Source: Cytophagales bacterium (GTDB taxonomy: Bacteria > Bacteroidota > Bacteroidia > Cytophagales > Cyclobacteriaceae). From it: a stretch of DNA of 64,000 nucleotides. Shown piece by piece: positions 45,534-52,386 of the stretch (its first letter is position 1; each line of letters starts with the position of its first letter). Both the position numbers and the translations under genes were made by a program. The stretch is from positions 124,001-188,000 of the forward strand of contig JANYHI010000042.1 of the NCBI GenBank assembly GCA_025359125.1. Direction: 5' to 3'. The notes under the pieces are model-generated. The model was not told where the DNA came from, made no database searches, and saw only the letters and a list, made by a program, of their open reading frames with translations.

Positions 45534-46219
45534 TAACGTATTCGGCAAGTTATTTTTAAACCATTACTCTGAAAATGAAAATTCTGGTAGTATAAAAGAA
45601 ACAAAGACCTATTTTGATTGAGTCCCCACTCATTCGAAAAATCAGATGAAGAGCCGAATGATTTTAATTGTGAAAAATAGGCAAAGCCCCATCTGCGAAA
45701 AGCAAAGCCCAACTCAAAATAGAATGAGGTTGAAAAACGCGAAAGGTGCGGAGCAATATTTTGTTGGTCGGTTTGTTGTAAAAAACTTTCCTTCAAGTTT
45801 GCGTAAAGGAGATAATTTTCCATAATACCTAAGTCGATGTAAACTGTGTTGGCATTATTTAGATTCAAGCGAAGCAGCAAGGGAACAGACAAATAGGTGT
45901 TTCTCAAATTGCTGGTGTAAACAGATTCAGCATAATCATAACCCGATTGATTGAGCTTGATACCAGTAAGCCAATAGTAGGGACCAAAAAATCGTTTTTC
46001 GATTGTTAAGTCCACGCGTGGAAATTTCCCCCAGCTATAGTCAGTAGTGTACGAGCCAGTAGAAAAAGAATTATTGGTTAGCCCTAAATTGAGATTTGGC
46101 TCAGCAATAAATTCTGTGTTTACATTGGTGCCAACAGATAAATACACACGAGTTTGAGCGGCACTTGGCAAGAAACCAGTGCAGATAAAACATCCCCATA
46201 AAACTATTTTTATTCTCAT
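45533..46219 (-). CDS. Predicted outer-membrane beta-barrel upstream of the CHAT gene
   Basis: The 228-residue protein has a signal peptide ending LPSAAQ and then strands typical of small barrels (LTIEKRFFGPYYWLTGIKLN, FYFELGFAFRRWGFAYF). No family is recognised beyond the PorT-like or outer-membrane-barrel type. It heads the CHAT unit; its stop shares a base with the CHAT start codon. A TACTTTTG box lies just upstream at 46228-46235. Confidence 0.75.
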   Translation of the reverse strand: MRIKIVLWGCFICTGFLPSAAQTRVYLSVGTNVNTEFIAEPNLNLGLTNNSFSTGSYTTDYSWGKFPRVDLTIEKRFFGPYYWLTGIKLNQSGYDYAESVYTSNLRNTYLSVPLLLRLNLNNANTVYIDLGIMENYLLYANLKESFLQQTDQQNIAPHLSRFSTSFYFELGFAFRRWGFAYFSQLKSFGSSSDFSNEWGLNQNRSLFLLYYQNFHFQSNGLKITCRIR

Positions 46220-46227
46220 GGGCTTGG

Positions 46228-46235
46228 CAAAAGTA
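46228..46235 (-). promoter_or_regulatory. -7 element of the CHAT operon
   Basis: On the minus strand this reads TACTTTTG, an exact TAnnTTTG match, only 8 bases before the first ATG, so the leader would be very short. Confidence 0.4.
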
Positions 46236-46302
46236 GATTGCTCAGTAAAAGTTACGCTTATTACTTTAACTTAGCAACTGAAAAAAGAGCTTATTATCTA
46301 GG

Positions 46303-46851
46303 ATGAAAATTTATACTAAAACAGGAGACAAAGGAACTACTGCTTTATTCGGAGGCAAGCGTGTTTCCAAAGCAGACTTGCGCATCGATACCTACGGAAC
46401 AGTAGATGAGTTGAATTCTTTTGTTGGGCTCGTGCGCGATCAAGAAGTGAATCAAAAACGCAAAGCCGGGTTAGTAGAAATTCAGGATCGACTTTTTACC
46501 ATCGGATCTATTTTGGCTACTGAGCCCGGAAACACGAAAGTAAAAATACCATCGCTAGCGGAAACAGATATTACTTTTTTAGAAAACGAAATGGATAAGA
46601 TGGATGAAGTGCTGCCGCCTATGAAATTTTTTGTATTGCCCGGTGGCCACCCCTCTATTTCGTTTGGCCATGTAGCGCGCACCGTTTGTCGCAGATCCGA
46701 GCGATTAACTATTGCCTTGAATGAACAAGAAGCAGTTGACCCCATGGTGATTAAATATCTCAACCGCCTTTCTGATTATTTATTTGTGCTTTGCCGCACC
46801 ATGGCGCACGAACTTAAGGTTGAGGAAACGCCTTGGAAACCGAGGATGTAA
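46303..46851 (+). CDS. Cob(I)alamin adenosyltransferase (PduO/MMAB type)
   Basis: This enzyme attaches the adenosyl group of ATP to cob(I)alamin to make adenosylcobalamin. The 182-residue protein has the N-terminal ATP-binding TKTGDKGTTALFGGKRVSK, then DTYGTVDELNSFVG, and the C-terminal RRSERLTIAL and YLNRLSDYLFVL helices. Length is normal. Adenosylcobalamin may serve methylmalonyl-CoA mutase or ribonucleotide reductase, neither of which is in the window. The stop overlaps the next start as TAATG. Confidence 0.95.
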   Translation: MKIYTKTGDKGTTALFGGKRVSKADLRIDTYGTVDELNSFVGLVRDQEVNQKRKAGLVEIQDRLFTIGSILATEPGNTKVKIPSLAETDITFLENEMDKMDEVLPPMKFFVLPGGHPSISFGHVARTVCRRSERLTIALNEQEAVDPMVIKYLNRLSDYLFVLCRTMAHELKVEETPWKPRM

Positions 46852-47366
46852 TGAATAGGATCTTCAGGAAATATTTTCTTTGCATTATTATTTTTAGTGT
46901 TGGTTTTCCGGCATTGGCGCAAAAGCAAGTAGTGTTTATACAACATGGAAACATAATAGCACGGTTTACAGAGGGAGATAAATTTAAATTTAAGCTGAAA
47001 GGTCACTCTTGGAAAGAAGGATACATTACTGAGCTTAATGATTTTTCGATGGTAACTTCTGCTTTGGATACGATTTCATTTCTCTCGATAGAAAAAATAA
47101 GTATTAAAGGGCAGCGTAGAAGAAGTTTTGTAAAGACCATTGGTGGCGTGTTGATGGCAGGCGGCTTACTATATATTGCCATTGATCAGGCAAATGTTTT
47201 GTATGGCTCTAGCAAAAGTGGCTTTGACGAAAGTAACCGTGGTGCGTTAGTAACCGCAGGGTTAGGAGCTTTACTTCTATTTATAAAACCGACACACAAA
47301 AATGTTACTCGTGGTGTGTCGGTTCGTACAATTGATTACAAGTCGCCTTTATATCAGTTTAAATAA
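46851..47366 (+). CDS. Secreted/membrane protein of unknown function
   Basis: The ATG at 46851 overlaps the adenosyltransferase stop by 1 base and gives a signal peptide (NRIFRKYFLCIIIFSVGFPALAQ). The mature part has a small beta domain (FKFKLKGHSWKEGYITELND) and two hydrophobic stretches near residues 95-115 and 135-150. No family is recognised. Coupled translation with the adenosyltransferase gene is likely, but a functional link is not evident. Confidence 0.75.
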   Translation: MNRIFRKYFLCIIIFSVGFPALAQKQVVFIQHGNIIARFTEGDKFKFKLKGHSWKEGYITELNDFSMVTSALDTISFLSIEKISIKGQRRRSFVKTIGGVLMAGGLLYIAIDQANVLYGSSKSGFDESNRGALVTAGLGALLLFIKPTHKNVTRGVSVRTIDYKSPLYQFK

Positions 47367-47537
47367 CTCAGCGTGCTTTGCAAGAAACGGTACCTAACAA
47401 GTTCACGCTTATTGAGGGGAGATAGATAGAATTTTAAAATCCTTCATATATGGGTTCGGAAATACAAATTACGAATAGCCTCAAGTTTATAATTCCTATT
47501 CGGGTTTAATAGAGTCTAATTTTTCCTATCTTTTGGA

Positions 47538-48539
47538 ATGAATTTCCTGCAATGGATTACACATACTGGTTTAATACGCACTGATAAGTATCAAAAGAGG
47601 AGGGGAGTTATTATAGCCAACTCGATGTCGTTAATTTTATGTGGGGTAATTCTTTTATCTTATGCACTTCGCTATTTTGTTTTTTCTGAGGTTGGCAATG
47701 CTCCACCGCTAAAATTTCTTTTTGTTGGATTATTTTTTTGCTCCGCTCCACTGGTATTAAATAGATCTTCTTTAACAACCGCTAGCCGCCTCTTTTTATG
47801 TTATGGAACGGTAGTATTTATTTGGGTTTCCTTTTTACTAAGGATGAGAGCAGAGGTAGAGCCAATACCCACAAGTGTGTATGATACACTTCGCATTTAC
47901 TTGTTGGCCGTAAGCATTATTCCGTATCTGCTATTTGATAGAGCTAAAATATATCATCTTGTTTTAGCGGTGCTTCCCACTTTTTTTTCACTACTTCTAT
48001 TTGATAATATAATGGGTTGGGCAGGGGTTAGCAATAGTTTAGTGGGTGCATTTGCCGATGATTACAAGGTGATGCAATTGCGATCGATGATTGCTTATCT
48101 AATCATATCGGGGGGCTGCTATGCATTTCAATCTATTATCATCCAAAATGATGAGATGAACCAGAAGTTGATTAAGGAGCTGAAAGAAAAGACAGAAGAA
48201 ATAGAAATGCAAAATGAAGAGTTGATTCAAGGTCAGGAGAAATTAAATGAGACCAATCAGCATCTGGAGGCGGAGGTCAGTAAAAAAACCGAGAACATCA
48301 AGTTGCAAAATATGGCACTTATCAATTATGCCTTTGCCAATGCCCACCATGTGCGAGGGCCATTAGCGAGAATTTTAGGCTTGCTTCAACTCACCAAAAT
48401 AGATAAGGACTTAGATCAAGCCTGGGTATTTAAGCAGTTGGAAGAAGAGACAAACCAAATAGATTTTGTGGTGAAGCAGATTGCTAAGGATTTAAATGAA
48501 GTGGATTTTTTAGCAGACGGGAAAGACTCAATTTCATAA
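47538..48539 (+). CDS. Six-TM sensor with coiled coil and DHp-like H-box but no ATPase domain
   Basis: The first 200 residues contain about six membrane segments. A coiled coil follows (KELKEKTEEIEMQNEELIQG), then a histidine-kinase dimerisation-like segment with FANAHHVRGPLARILGLLQL, where the second His is at the phosphorylation position. The protein stops about 65 residues later, with no N, G1 or G2 box and so no HATPase domain. The bases after the stop do not encode one in another frame. It may be trans-phosphorylated or act by dimerisation. No response regulator gene is adjacent. Confidence 0.8.
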   Translation: MNFLQWITHTGLIRTDKYQKRRGVIIANSMSLILCGVILLSYALRYFVFSEVGNAPPLKFLFVGLFFCSAPLVLNRSSLTTASRLFLCYGTVVFIWVSFLLRMRAEVEPIPTSVYDTLRIYLLAVSIIPYLLFDRAKIYHLVLAVLPTFFSLLLFDNIMGWAGVSNSLVGAFADDYKVMQLRSMIAYLIISGGCYAFQSIIIQNDEMNQKLIKELKEKTEEIEMQNEELIQGQEKLNETNQHLEAEVSKKTENIKLQNMALINYAFANAHHVRGPLARILGLLQLTKIDKDLDQAWVFKQLEEETNQIDFVVKQIAKDLNEVDFLADGKDSIS

Positions 48540-48604
48540 TACTTCGGTCAGCTTTTAAACACGTTATCATATTGCTTTTTTAATTTTACTGAAGCCAAAT
48601 TATC

Positions 48605-49552
48605 ATGAGAAAGAAATTTAGCCTCGCTATCATTATCAGCTCATTATTCATTTTTCTATTCTCGGCTTGCAATAAGCCAAAAGAATTAGTTGAAGGGCAA
48701 GGCTACATCAATGTAGATGGAGGAAAAATTTGGTATCGGGTGGTGGGTAAAGGAAATAAAACACCGCTGTTGTTGTTGCATGGCGGACCGGGAATGCCCA
48801 GTTATTATTTGAAACCGCTTGGTGAGTTGGGTAGCGACCGCAAAATTATTTTCTTCGATCAGCTCGGCTGCGGAAAATCAGATCGTATAGCAGACACTAC
48901 TTTAATGACGGTAGATCATTACGTGGAAGAAGTGAACAAGGTGGTTCAGTATTTTGGTTTGAAAGAATATTATTTGTACGGGCAATCTTGGGGAACGATG
49001 TTGGGTACAGAATTTTATTTGAAGCACCCGCAGGGGATTAAAGCAATAATTCTTAGTAGTCCGGCCATTAGCATACCACGATGGCTAAAAGATGCCGACT
49101 CGTTGATTTCACTTTTGCCAGATTCTACACAAAAGGCGATTCGTAACAACGAGAAAACAAAAAACTATAGCGCGCCCGAATACAAGCGAGGGGTACAATT
49201 ATTCTACGAGAATTTTGTGGCAAGAAAACTCCCTTGGTCTGCCGACCTTGATAGTTGCATGACTCAGATTGGAAAACAATATGATTATATGAACGGACCA
49301 AGTGAATTTACCATAGTAGGCCTATTAAAGACATTTGATCGCACCGATCGCCTGCACGAAATAAATGTTCCAACACTTTTTATCACAGGCGAATTTGATG
49401 AGGCTTGTCCACCTACCGTAAAATATTATCAAAGTTTGGTGCGGGGCGCGAAGATGGAGATCATCCCAAAGGCAGGGCATTTTACGATGCAAGATTCTCC
49501 TGAAGTTCATAATAAGGTGTTGAGTGATTTTTTAAGCGGAATTGAAAAGTAG
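48605..49552 (+). CDS. S33-family prolyl aminopeptidase-like lipoprotein
   Basis: The signal sequence ends in lipobox FLFSAC. The alpha/beta hydrolase core has the oxyanion HGGPGMPSYY, FFDQLGCGKSD, the nucleophile elbow GQSWGTMLG, the Asp in GEFDEACPP and the His in AGHFTMQD. HGGPG with DQxGxGxS is characteristic of proline iminopeptidases. The lipoprotein form suggests peptide trimming in the periplasm. The 315-residue length is normal. Confidence 0.92.
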   Translation: MRKKFSLAIIISSLFIFLFSACNKPKELVEGQGYINVDGGKIWYRVVGKGNKTPLLLLHGGPGMPSYYLKPLGELGSDRKIIFFDQLGCGKSDRIADTTLMTVDHYVEEVNKVVQYFGLKEYYLYGQSWGTMLGTEFYLKHPQGIKAIILSSPAISIPRWLKDADSLISLLPDSTQKAIRNNEKTKNYSAPEYKRGVQLFYENFVARKLPWSADLDSCMTQIGKQYDYMNGPSEFTIVGLLKTFDRTDRLHEINVPTLFITGEFDEACPPTVKYYQSLVRGAKMEIIPKAGHFTMQDSPEVHNKVLSDFLSGIEK

Positions 49553-49563
49553 CAATAGGGTTT

Positions 49564-49674
49564 TGCCCACTCATTTTGTAGTGCGCACTGCGGCAGGGAT
49601 TGAGCGGCCTGTTTGAGCCCGAAATGGAAAGTGCGTTTGGTGGCGAGCAGTGAAAGCCCGACTGCCGCCCAAAA
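49564..49674 (+). repeat. 111-nt GC-rich direct repeat, copy 1
   Basis: This segment is identical, base for base, to 50414-50524. It is much richer in G and C than its surroundings. GCGGCAG (49590-49596) can pair with CTGCCGC (49662-49668), and AGTGCGCACT near the left end is self-complementary. It contains no convincing gene. The arms GGGATTGAGCGG and GAGCAGTGAAAGCCCG resemble dispersed intergenic repeats I associate with Bacteroidota genomes; that link is from memory. Confidence 0.95.
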
Positions 49675-49772
49675 GTAATTAACTCCAATTTTATGCGGCT
49701 CCTTTTCGTTTCTGGGGAGCGACCGTCAAGTACGCAGATTTTAAAATCCATACATACTAACTACCTTTGAAT

Positions 49773-50240
49773 ATGAAACAACGTTTCTATTTTGATACAT
49801 CTGTTTTTGGTGGACTTTTTGACGATGAATTTGAAGACGAGACCGCTTTACTTTTTGAGAAGGTTCAGCTAGGACAAATAATATGTGTTTATTCCAATTT
49901 AACAGAAAGTGAATTAGCAAATGCACCAGAAAAAGTTAGGATTTTCTTTCAAAGTTTAACTGAGGAGGTCAAAGAAAAGCTATTAGTTACTCCGGAAGTA
50001 CTGACATTAGCAAATAGTTATATCATGGAAAAAGTTGTAGGCGAAACAAGTCTGAATGATTGTATTCATATTGCTACTGCAACTTTAAACAAGGTAGATA
50101 TGTTGGTTAGTTGGAATTTCAAACATATTGTAAATGTTTATAGAGTTCGTGGTTATAACTCAATAAATTTGCGTTTGGGACACAGTATATTAGAAATTCA
50201 CTCACCAAAAGAAATTGTGAACGATGAAAACAAAGAATAA
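49773..50240 (+). CDS. PIN-domain toxin (VapC-like)
   Basis: The ATG at 49773 is preferred to the TTG at 49767. The protein (about 155 residues) has the PIN layout: FYFDTSVFGGLFD with the first Asp, LTESELANAP with Glu, SLNDCIHIATATLNKVDMLV with Asp, and SWNFKHIVN. PIN toxins are Mg-dependent ribonucleases. A 54-codon antitoxin-like gene overlaps its 3' end by 17 bases. Both genes sit between two identical direct repeats. AT content is higher than in neighbouring genes, consistent with transfer. Confidence 0.88.
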   Translation: MKQRFYFDTSVFGGLFDDEFEDETALLFEKVQLGQIICVYSNLTESELANAPEKVRIFFQSLTEEVKEKLLVTPEVLTLANSYIMEKVVGETSLNDCIHIATATLNKVDMLVSWNFKHIVNVYRVRGYNSINLRLGHSILEIHSPKEIVNDENKE

Positions 50241-50388
50241 GATTGTAAAGGAGTTTGACACAGTCAAGATTTTTAGAGAAATCAAAAGCAACATTTCGAA
50301 AGAGATAAAAGGTATGACCTTTGAAGAGTTAAAGACTTACCTTGACAAGACTCAGTTAAAATCTTTAATTTCTAAAACAAGATTTTAA
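50224..50388 (+). CDS. Small antitoxin paired with the PIN toxin
   Basis: This 54-residue ORF begins MKTKNKIVKEFDTVKIFREI and continues with ISKEIKGMTFEELKTYL. That FDxVKxxRxI...ISKEI...MTFEELKxYL pattern is typical of small proteins encoded beside PIN toxins in Bacteroidota and cyanobacteria. It overlaps the toxin gene by 17 bases. Toxin first, antitoxin second is the reverse of the classic vapBC order. The last codons and stop lie inside a perfect 30-bp palindrome. Confidence 0.75.
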   Translation: MKTKNKIVKEFDTVKIFREIKSNISKEIKGMTFEELKTYLDKTQLKSLISKTRF

Positions 50389-50401
50389 AATCTTGTTTTA
50401 G
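50372..50401 (+). terminator. Perfect 30-bp palindrome over the antitoxin stop codon
   Basis: CTAAAACAAGATTTT (50372-50386) is directly followed by its exact reverse complement (50387-50401). The antitoxin stop TAA (50386-50388) is at the centre. The right arm ends in a T-rich stretch, so it probably acts as a terminator, in either direction. Confidence 0.75.
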
Positions 50402-50413
50402 TTGGCTTCGGGG

Positions 50414-50524
50414 TGCCCACTCATTTTGTAGTGCGCACTGCGGCAGGGATTGAGCGGCCTGTTTGAGCCCGAAATGGAAAGTGCGTTTGGTGGCGAGCAG
50501 TGAAAGCCCGACTGCCGCCCAAAA
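50414..50524 (+). repeat. 111-nt GC-rich direct repeat, copy 2
   Basis: Identical to 49564-49674 in the same orientation, offset by 850 bases. It begins 12 bases after the palindrome at 50372-50401. The inner arms GCGGCAG (50440-50446) and CTGCCGC (50512-50518) are preserved. Confidence 0.95.
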
Positions 50525-50565
50525 AATAATTTTAACTATTTTACTCCTTATCCAATTTGGTTTAT

Positions 50566-50579
50566 GGTTTTTAAAAACC
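50566..50579. promoter_or_regulatory. 14-bp perfect palindrome upstream of the 324-residue protein gene
   Basis: GGTTTTTAAAAACC is a perfect palindrome, 54 bases before the ATG at 50634. It could be an operator or a small hairpin. Confidence 0.35.
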
Positions 50580-50611
50580 GTATTAAATCAATACTTTTCC
50601 CGGCTCGAACC

Positions 50612-50627
50612 ATGCCAACAGTGGCAT
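50612..50627 (+). promoter_or_regulatory. Hairpin just before a start codon
   Basis: ATGCCA (50612-50617) pairs with TGGCAT (50622-50627) with a 4-base loop, ending 6 bases before the ATG at 50634. In the mRNA it would occupy the ribosome-binding area, so it might affect translation. Confidence 0.4.
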
Positions 50628-50633
50628 TAACTC

Positions 50634-51608
50634 ATGATGGACACTCATTACGCGCTGATTAAGGCGAAAAAACTGGAACTGCATTATTGGTTTGGCGATA
50701 AATCGCATACGATGGATGCGTTGGTTTACAATAAATGCGAACGCGAATTGCTGGAGATTACAAAAGCCATTGCCTCTTTATGTGGTGTGTCTATAAAACT
50801 AGAAACGGAACCATCGGCCCGTGGCGGACTAAAAACATGGCTTACCATTAACGCCAAATCGGAGAAGAAAACATCACCTGCTAAAATTACTTTGGTAACT
50901 ACTTTGGTGGCCGTTGTGATGGTTACGCCTATGAACGCCTCTATGGGGCGAAGTGCAGAAAAATTATTCGATCGATTTGTAATAAGCGAGGGATGGAGTG
51001 AGGACGAGCAAAAGCAGTTCCGCTCAGAAATAAATTTGTTGAAAGAACTGTTGTCGGAAAAAATTGAAGTGTTGGAAAAAAGTGCTGTGATAAAAAAGAG
51101 GCGTTCTAATTTTTATCAGCAACTAAAGAAATACCAAAAGGTAAAATCGGTTTCTATTTCTGTGGAAGACGCCAGTCGAAAAAATATAAGTGAAGAGCAA
51201 TTTATAATGCGCGATGCGTTTGTTTCTTTCGTTGTGGTTTCGGGTGTGTTGGCTCCTGAGGTGTTAGAAAATGTGCCTATTGAAATTATCTCTCCCGTGC
51301 TGGGGCAAGGAAATTTTAAATGGAAGGGCAAATATTTGGACTCACCCATTTCTTTCACCATGAAGTCGGATGAATTTATGCAATTGGTGCAATCGGGGAA
51401 AATGGAGTTTAAAAATGGAACCACCATCAACTGCACATTGCAGATAGATAAGAAAATGAGTAGCGAGGGGATAGAAAAGATAACAGGATACACAATTATT
51501 AGCGTGGCTACCTATTTTGAGAATGGCAAAGCGGTGGAGACCATAGAGGGGAAACAACATCGCCAAAAACAAAAAGAGAGCAAACGCCAACTAGATTTGT
51601 TTGCGTAG
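50634..51608 (+). CDS. Membrane protein of unknown function next to the PIN cassette
   Basis: The 324-residue protein has an N-terminal alpha/beta part (LELHYWFGDKSHTMDALVYN, then KLETEPSARGGLKTWLTI), one possible membrane segment near residues 84-100 (ITLVTTLVAVVMVTPMNA), a helical part, and a C-terminal domain with FKWKGKYLDSPISFTMKSDE. The C-terminus is basic (KQHRQKQKESKRQLDLFA). I do not recognise a family with known function. It has no signal peptide. Its place beside a toxin-antitoxin cassette suggests an accessory or defence-related gene, which is inference. Confidence 0.7.
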   Translation: MMDTHYALIKAKKLELHYWFGDKSHTMDALVYNKCERELLEITKAIASLCGVSIKLETEPSARGGLKTWLTINAKSEKKTSPAKITLVTTLVAVVMVTPMNASMGRSAEKLFDRFVISEGWSEDEQKQFRSEINLLKELLSEKIEVLEKSAVIKKRRSNFYQQLKKYQKVKSVSISVEDASRKNISEEQFIMRDAFVSFVVVSGVLAPEVLENVPIEIISPVLGQGNFKWKGKYLDSPISFTMKSDEFMQLVQSGKMEFKNGTTINCTLQIDKKMSSEGIEKITGYTIISVATYFENGKAVETIEGKQHRQKQKESKRQLDLFA

Positions 51609-51625
51609 TTTAAATATTATTTTGT

Positions 51626-52333
51626 GTGAAGCCTTATTTTCAAAGTTTAAGCCCCGATGCATTAGAGGGTTATGAGCTAGATCAATTGTTGGCGTTGGGT
51701 TTTTATCGTATGCATCAAACTATTTTTACCGTTTCGCACATTGAACATGAGGACTTATTTAGAGTGCATTGGTTGCGATACAAAGTTTCTGAAATTTTAA
51801 AGCGGTCTACCCATAAGCGCATTATTACCAGAGCGAAAAATTTTCGTCATACAATTGCAGATGCTTTCATTATTACTAATGAACATAAGCAACTTCACGC
51901 CCGCTACCGTGCTTCTATAGATTTTGATGGTGCAATAAGTATTGAAGACTGCCTCTTTGGCGAGCGGGGTGAAGGGCTCAGTATCTATAATACAAAATAC
52001 GTTTCCGTTTGGGACGGTGATCAATTAATTGCTTCCGGCTATTTTGATTTGGGAGAAACTGCTGCCACATCCATTATTAATTTCTTTGATCCCCAGTATG
52101 CAAAATTTAGTTTAGGCAAGTATCTGATTCTACTCACGATTGATTACTTGAAAGATCGGGGCTATGCATATTATTATCCTGGCTATGTTGTTGAGGGATT
52201 GTCTAAGATGGACTACAAACTTTTTTTAGGACGAGATGTGGCAGAGTATTTTGATCCGGAAATGGCAGGCTGGAAAAAATTTAATGAAAGTATATTAGTG
52301 AGGAAGCCGATGGAAGGAGAAGAACTATTTTAA
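51626..52333 (+). CDS. ATE/Bpt-like aminoacyl-tRNA-protein transferase
   Basis: The 235-residue protein matches the C-terminal (GNAT-like) part of arginyl/leucyl-tRNA-protein transferases: LLALGFYRMHQTIFT, HARYRASIDFDGAIS, YVSVWDGDQLIASGYFDLGE, FDPQYAKFSLGKYLILLTIDYLKDRGY and YYPGYVVEGLSKMDYK. The N-terminal Cys-rich domain of canonical ATE is missing, as in the short Bacteroidota form. It begins with GTG at 51626; no ATG is available before residue 29. These enzymes add Arg or Leu to protein N-termini; the specificity of this form is not known. Confidence 0.85.
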   Translation: MKPYFQSLSPDALEGYELDQLLALGFYRMHQTIFTVSHIEHEDLFRVHWLRYKVSEILKRSTHKRIITRAKNFRHTIADAFIITNEHKQLHARYRASIDFDGAISIEDCLFGERGEGLSIYNTKYVSVWDGDQLIASGYFDLGETAATSIINFFDPQYAKFSLGKYLILLTIDYLKDRGYAYYYPGYVVEGLSKMDYKLFLGRDVAEYFDPEMAGWKKFNESILVRKPMEGEELF

Positions 52334-52386
52334 TGGCTCGATTGGTTTTGTTTGTTTATCTTTAAAGAAGTAATCAGTAAAATTAT

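Noticed and set aside
47367-47537. Hidden HATPase or other gene before or after the DHp-like sensor
   Set aside because: The 171 bases before it and 65 bases after it show no coding frame with N, G1 or G2 box residues.
49482-49751. 89-codon minus-strand ORF across repeat copy 1
   Set aside because: It runs through the non-coding repeat and the end of the S33 peptidase gene, has no recognisable domain, and the second copy of the repeat does not keep a matching full frame.
49564-50524. Integron cassette with attC sites
   Set aside because: The flanking repeats have a similar length and are structured, but RYYYAAC and GTTRRRY core sites are not present and no tyrosine integrase lies in the window.
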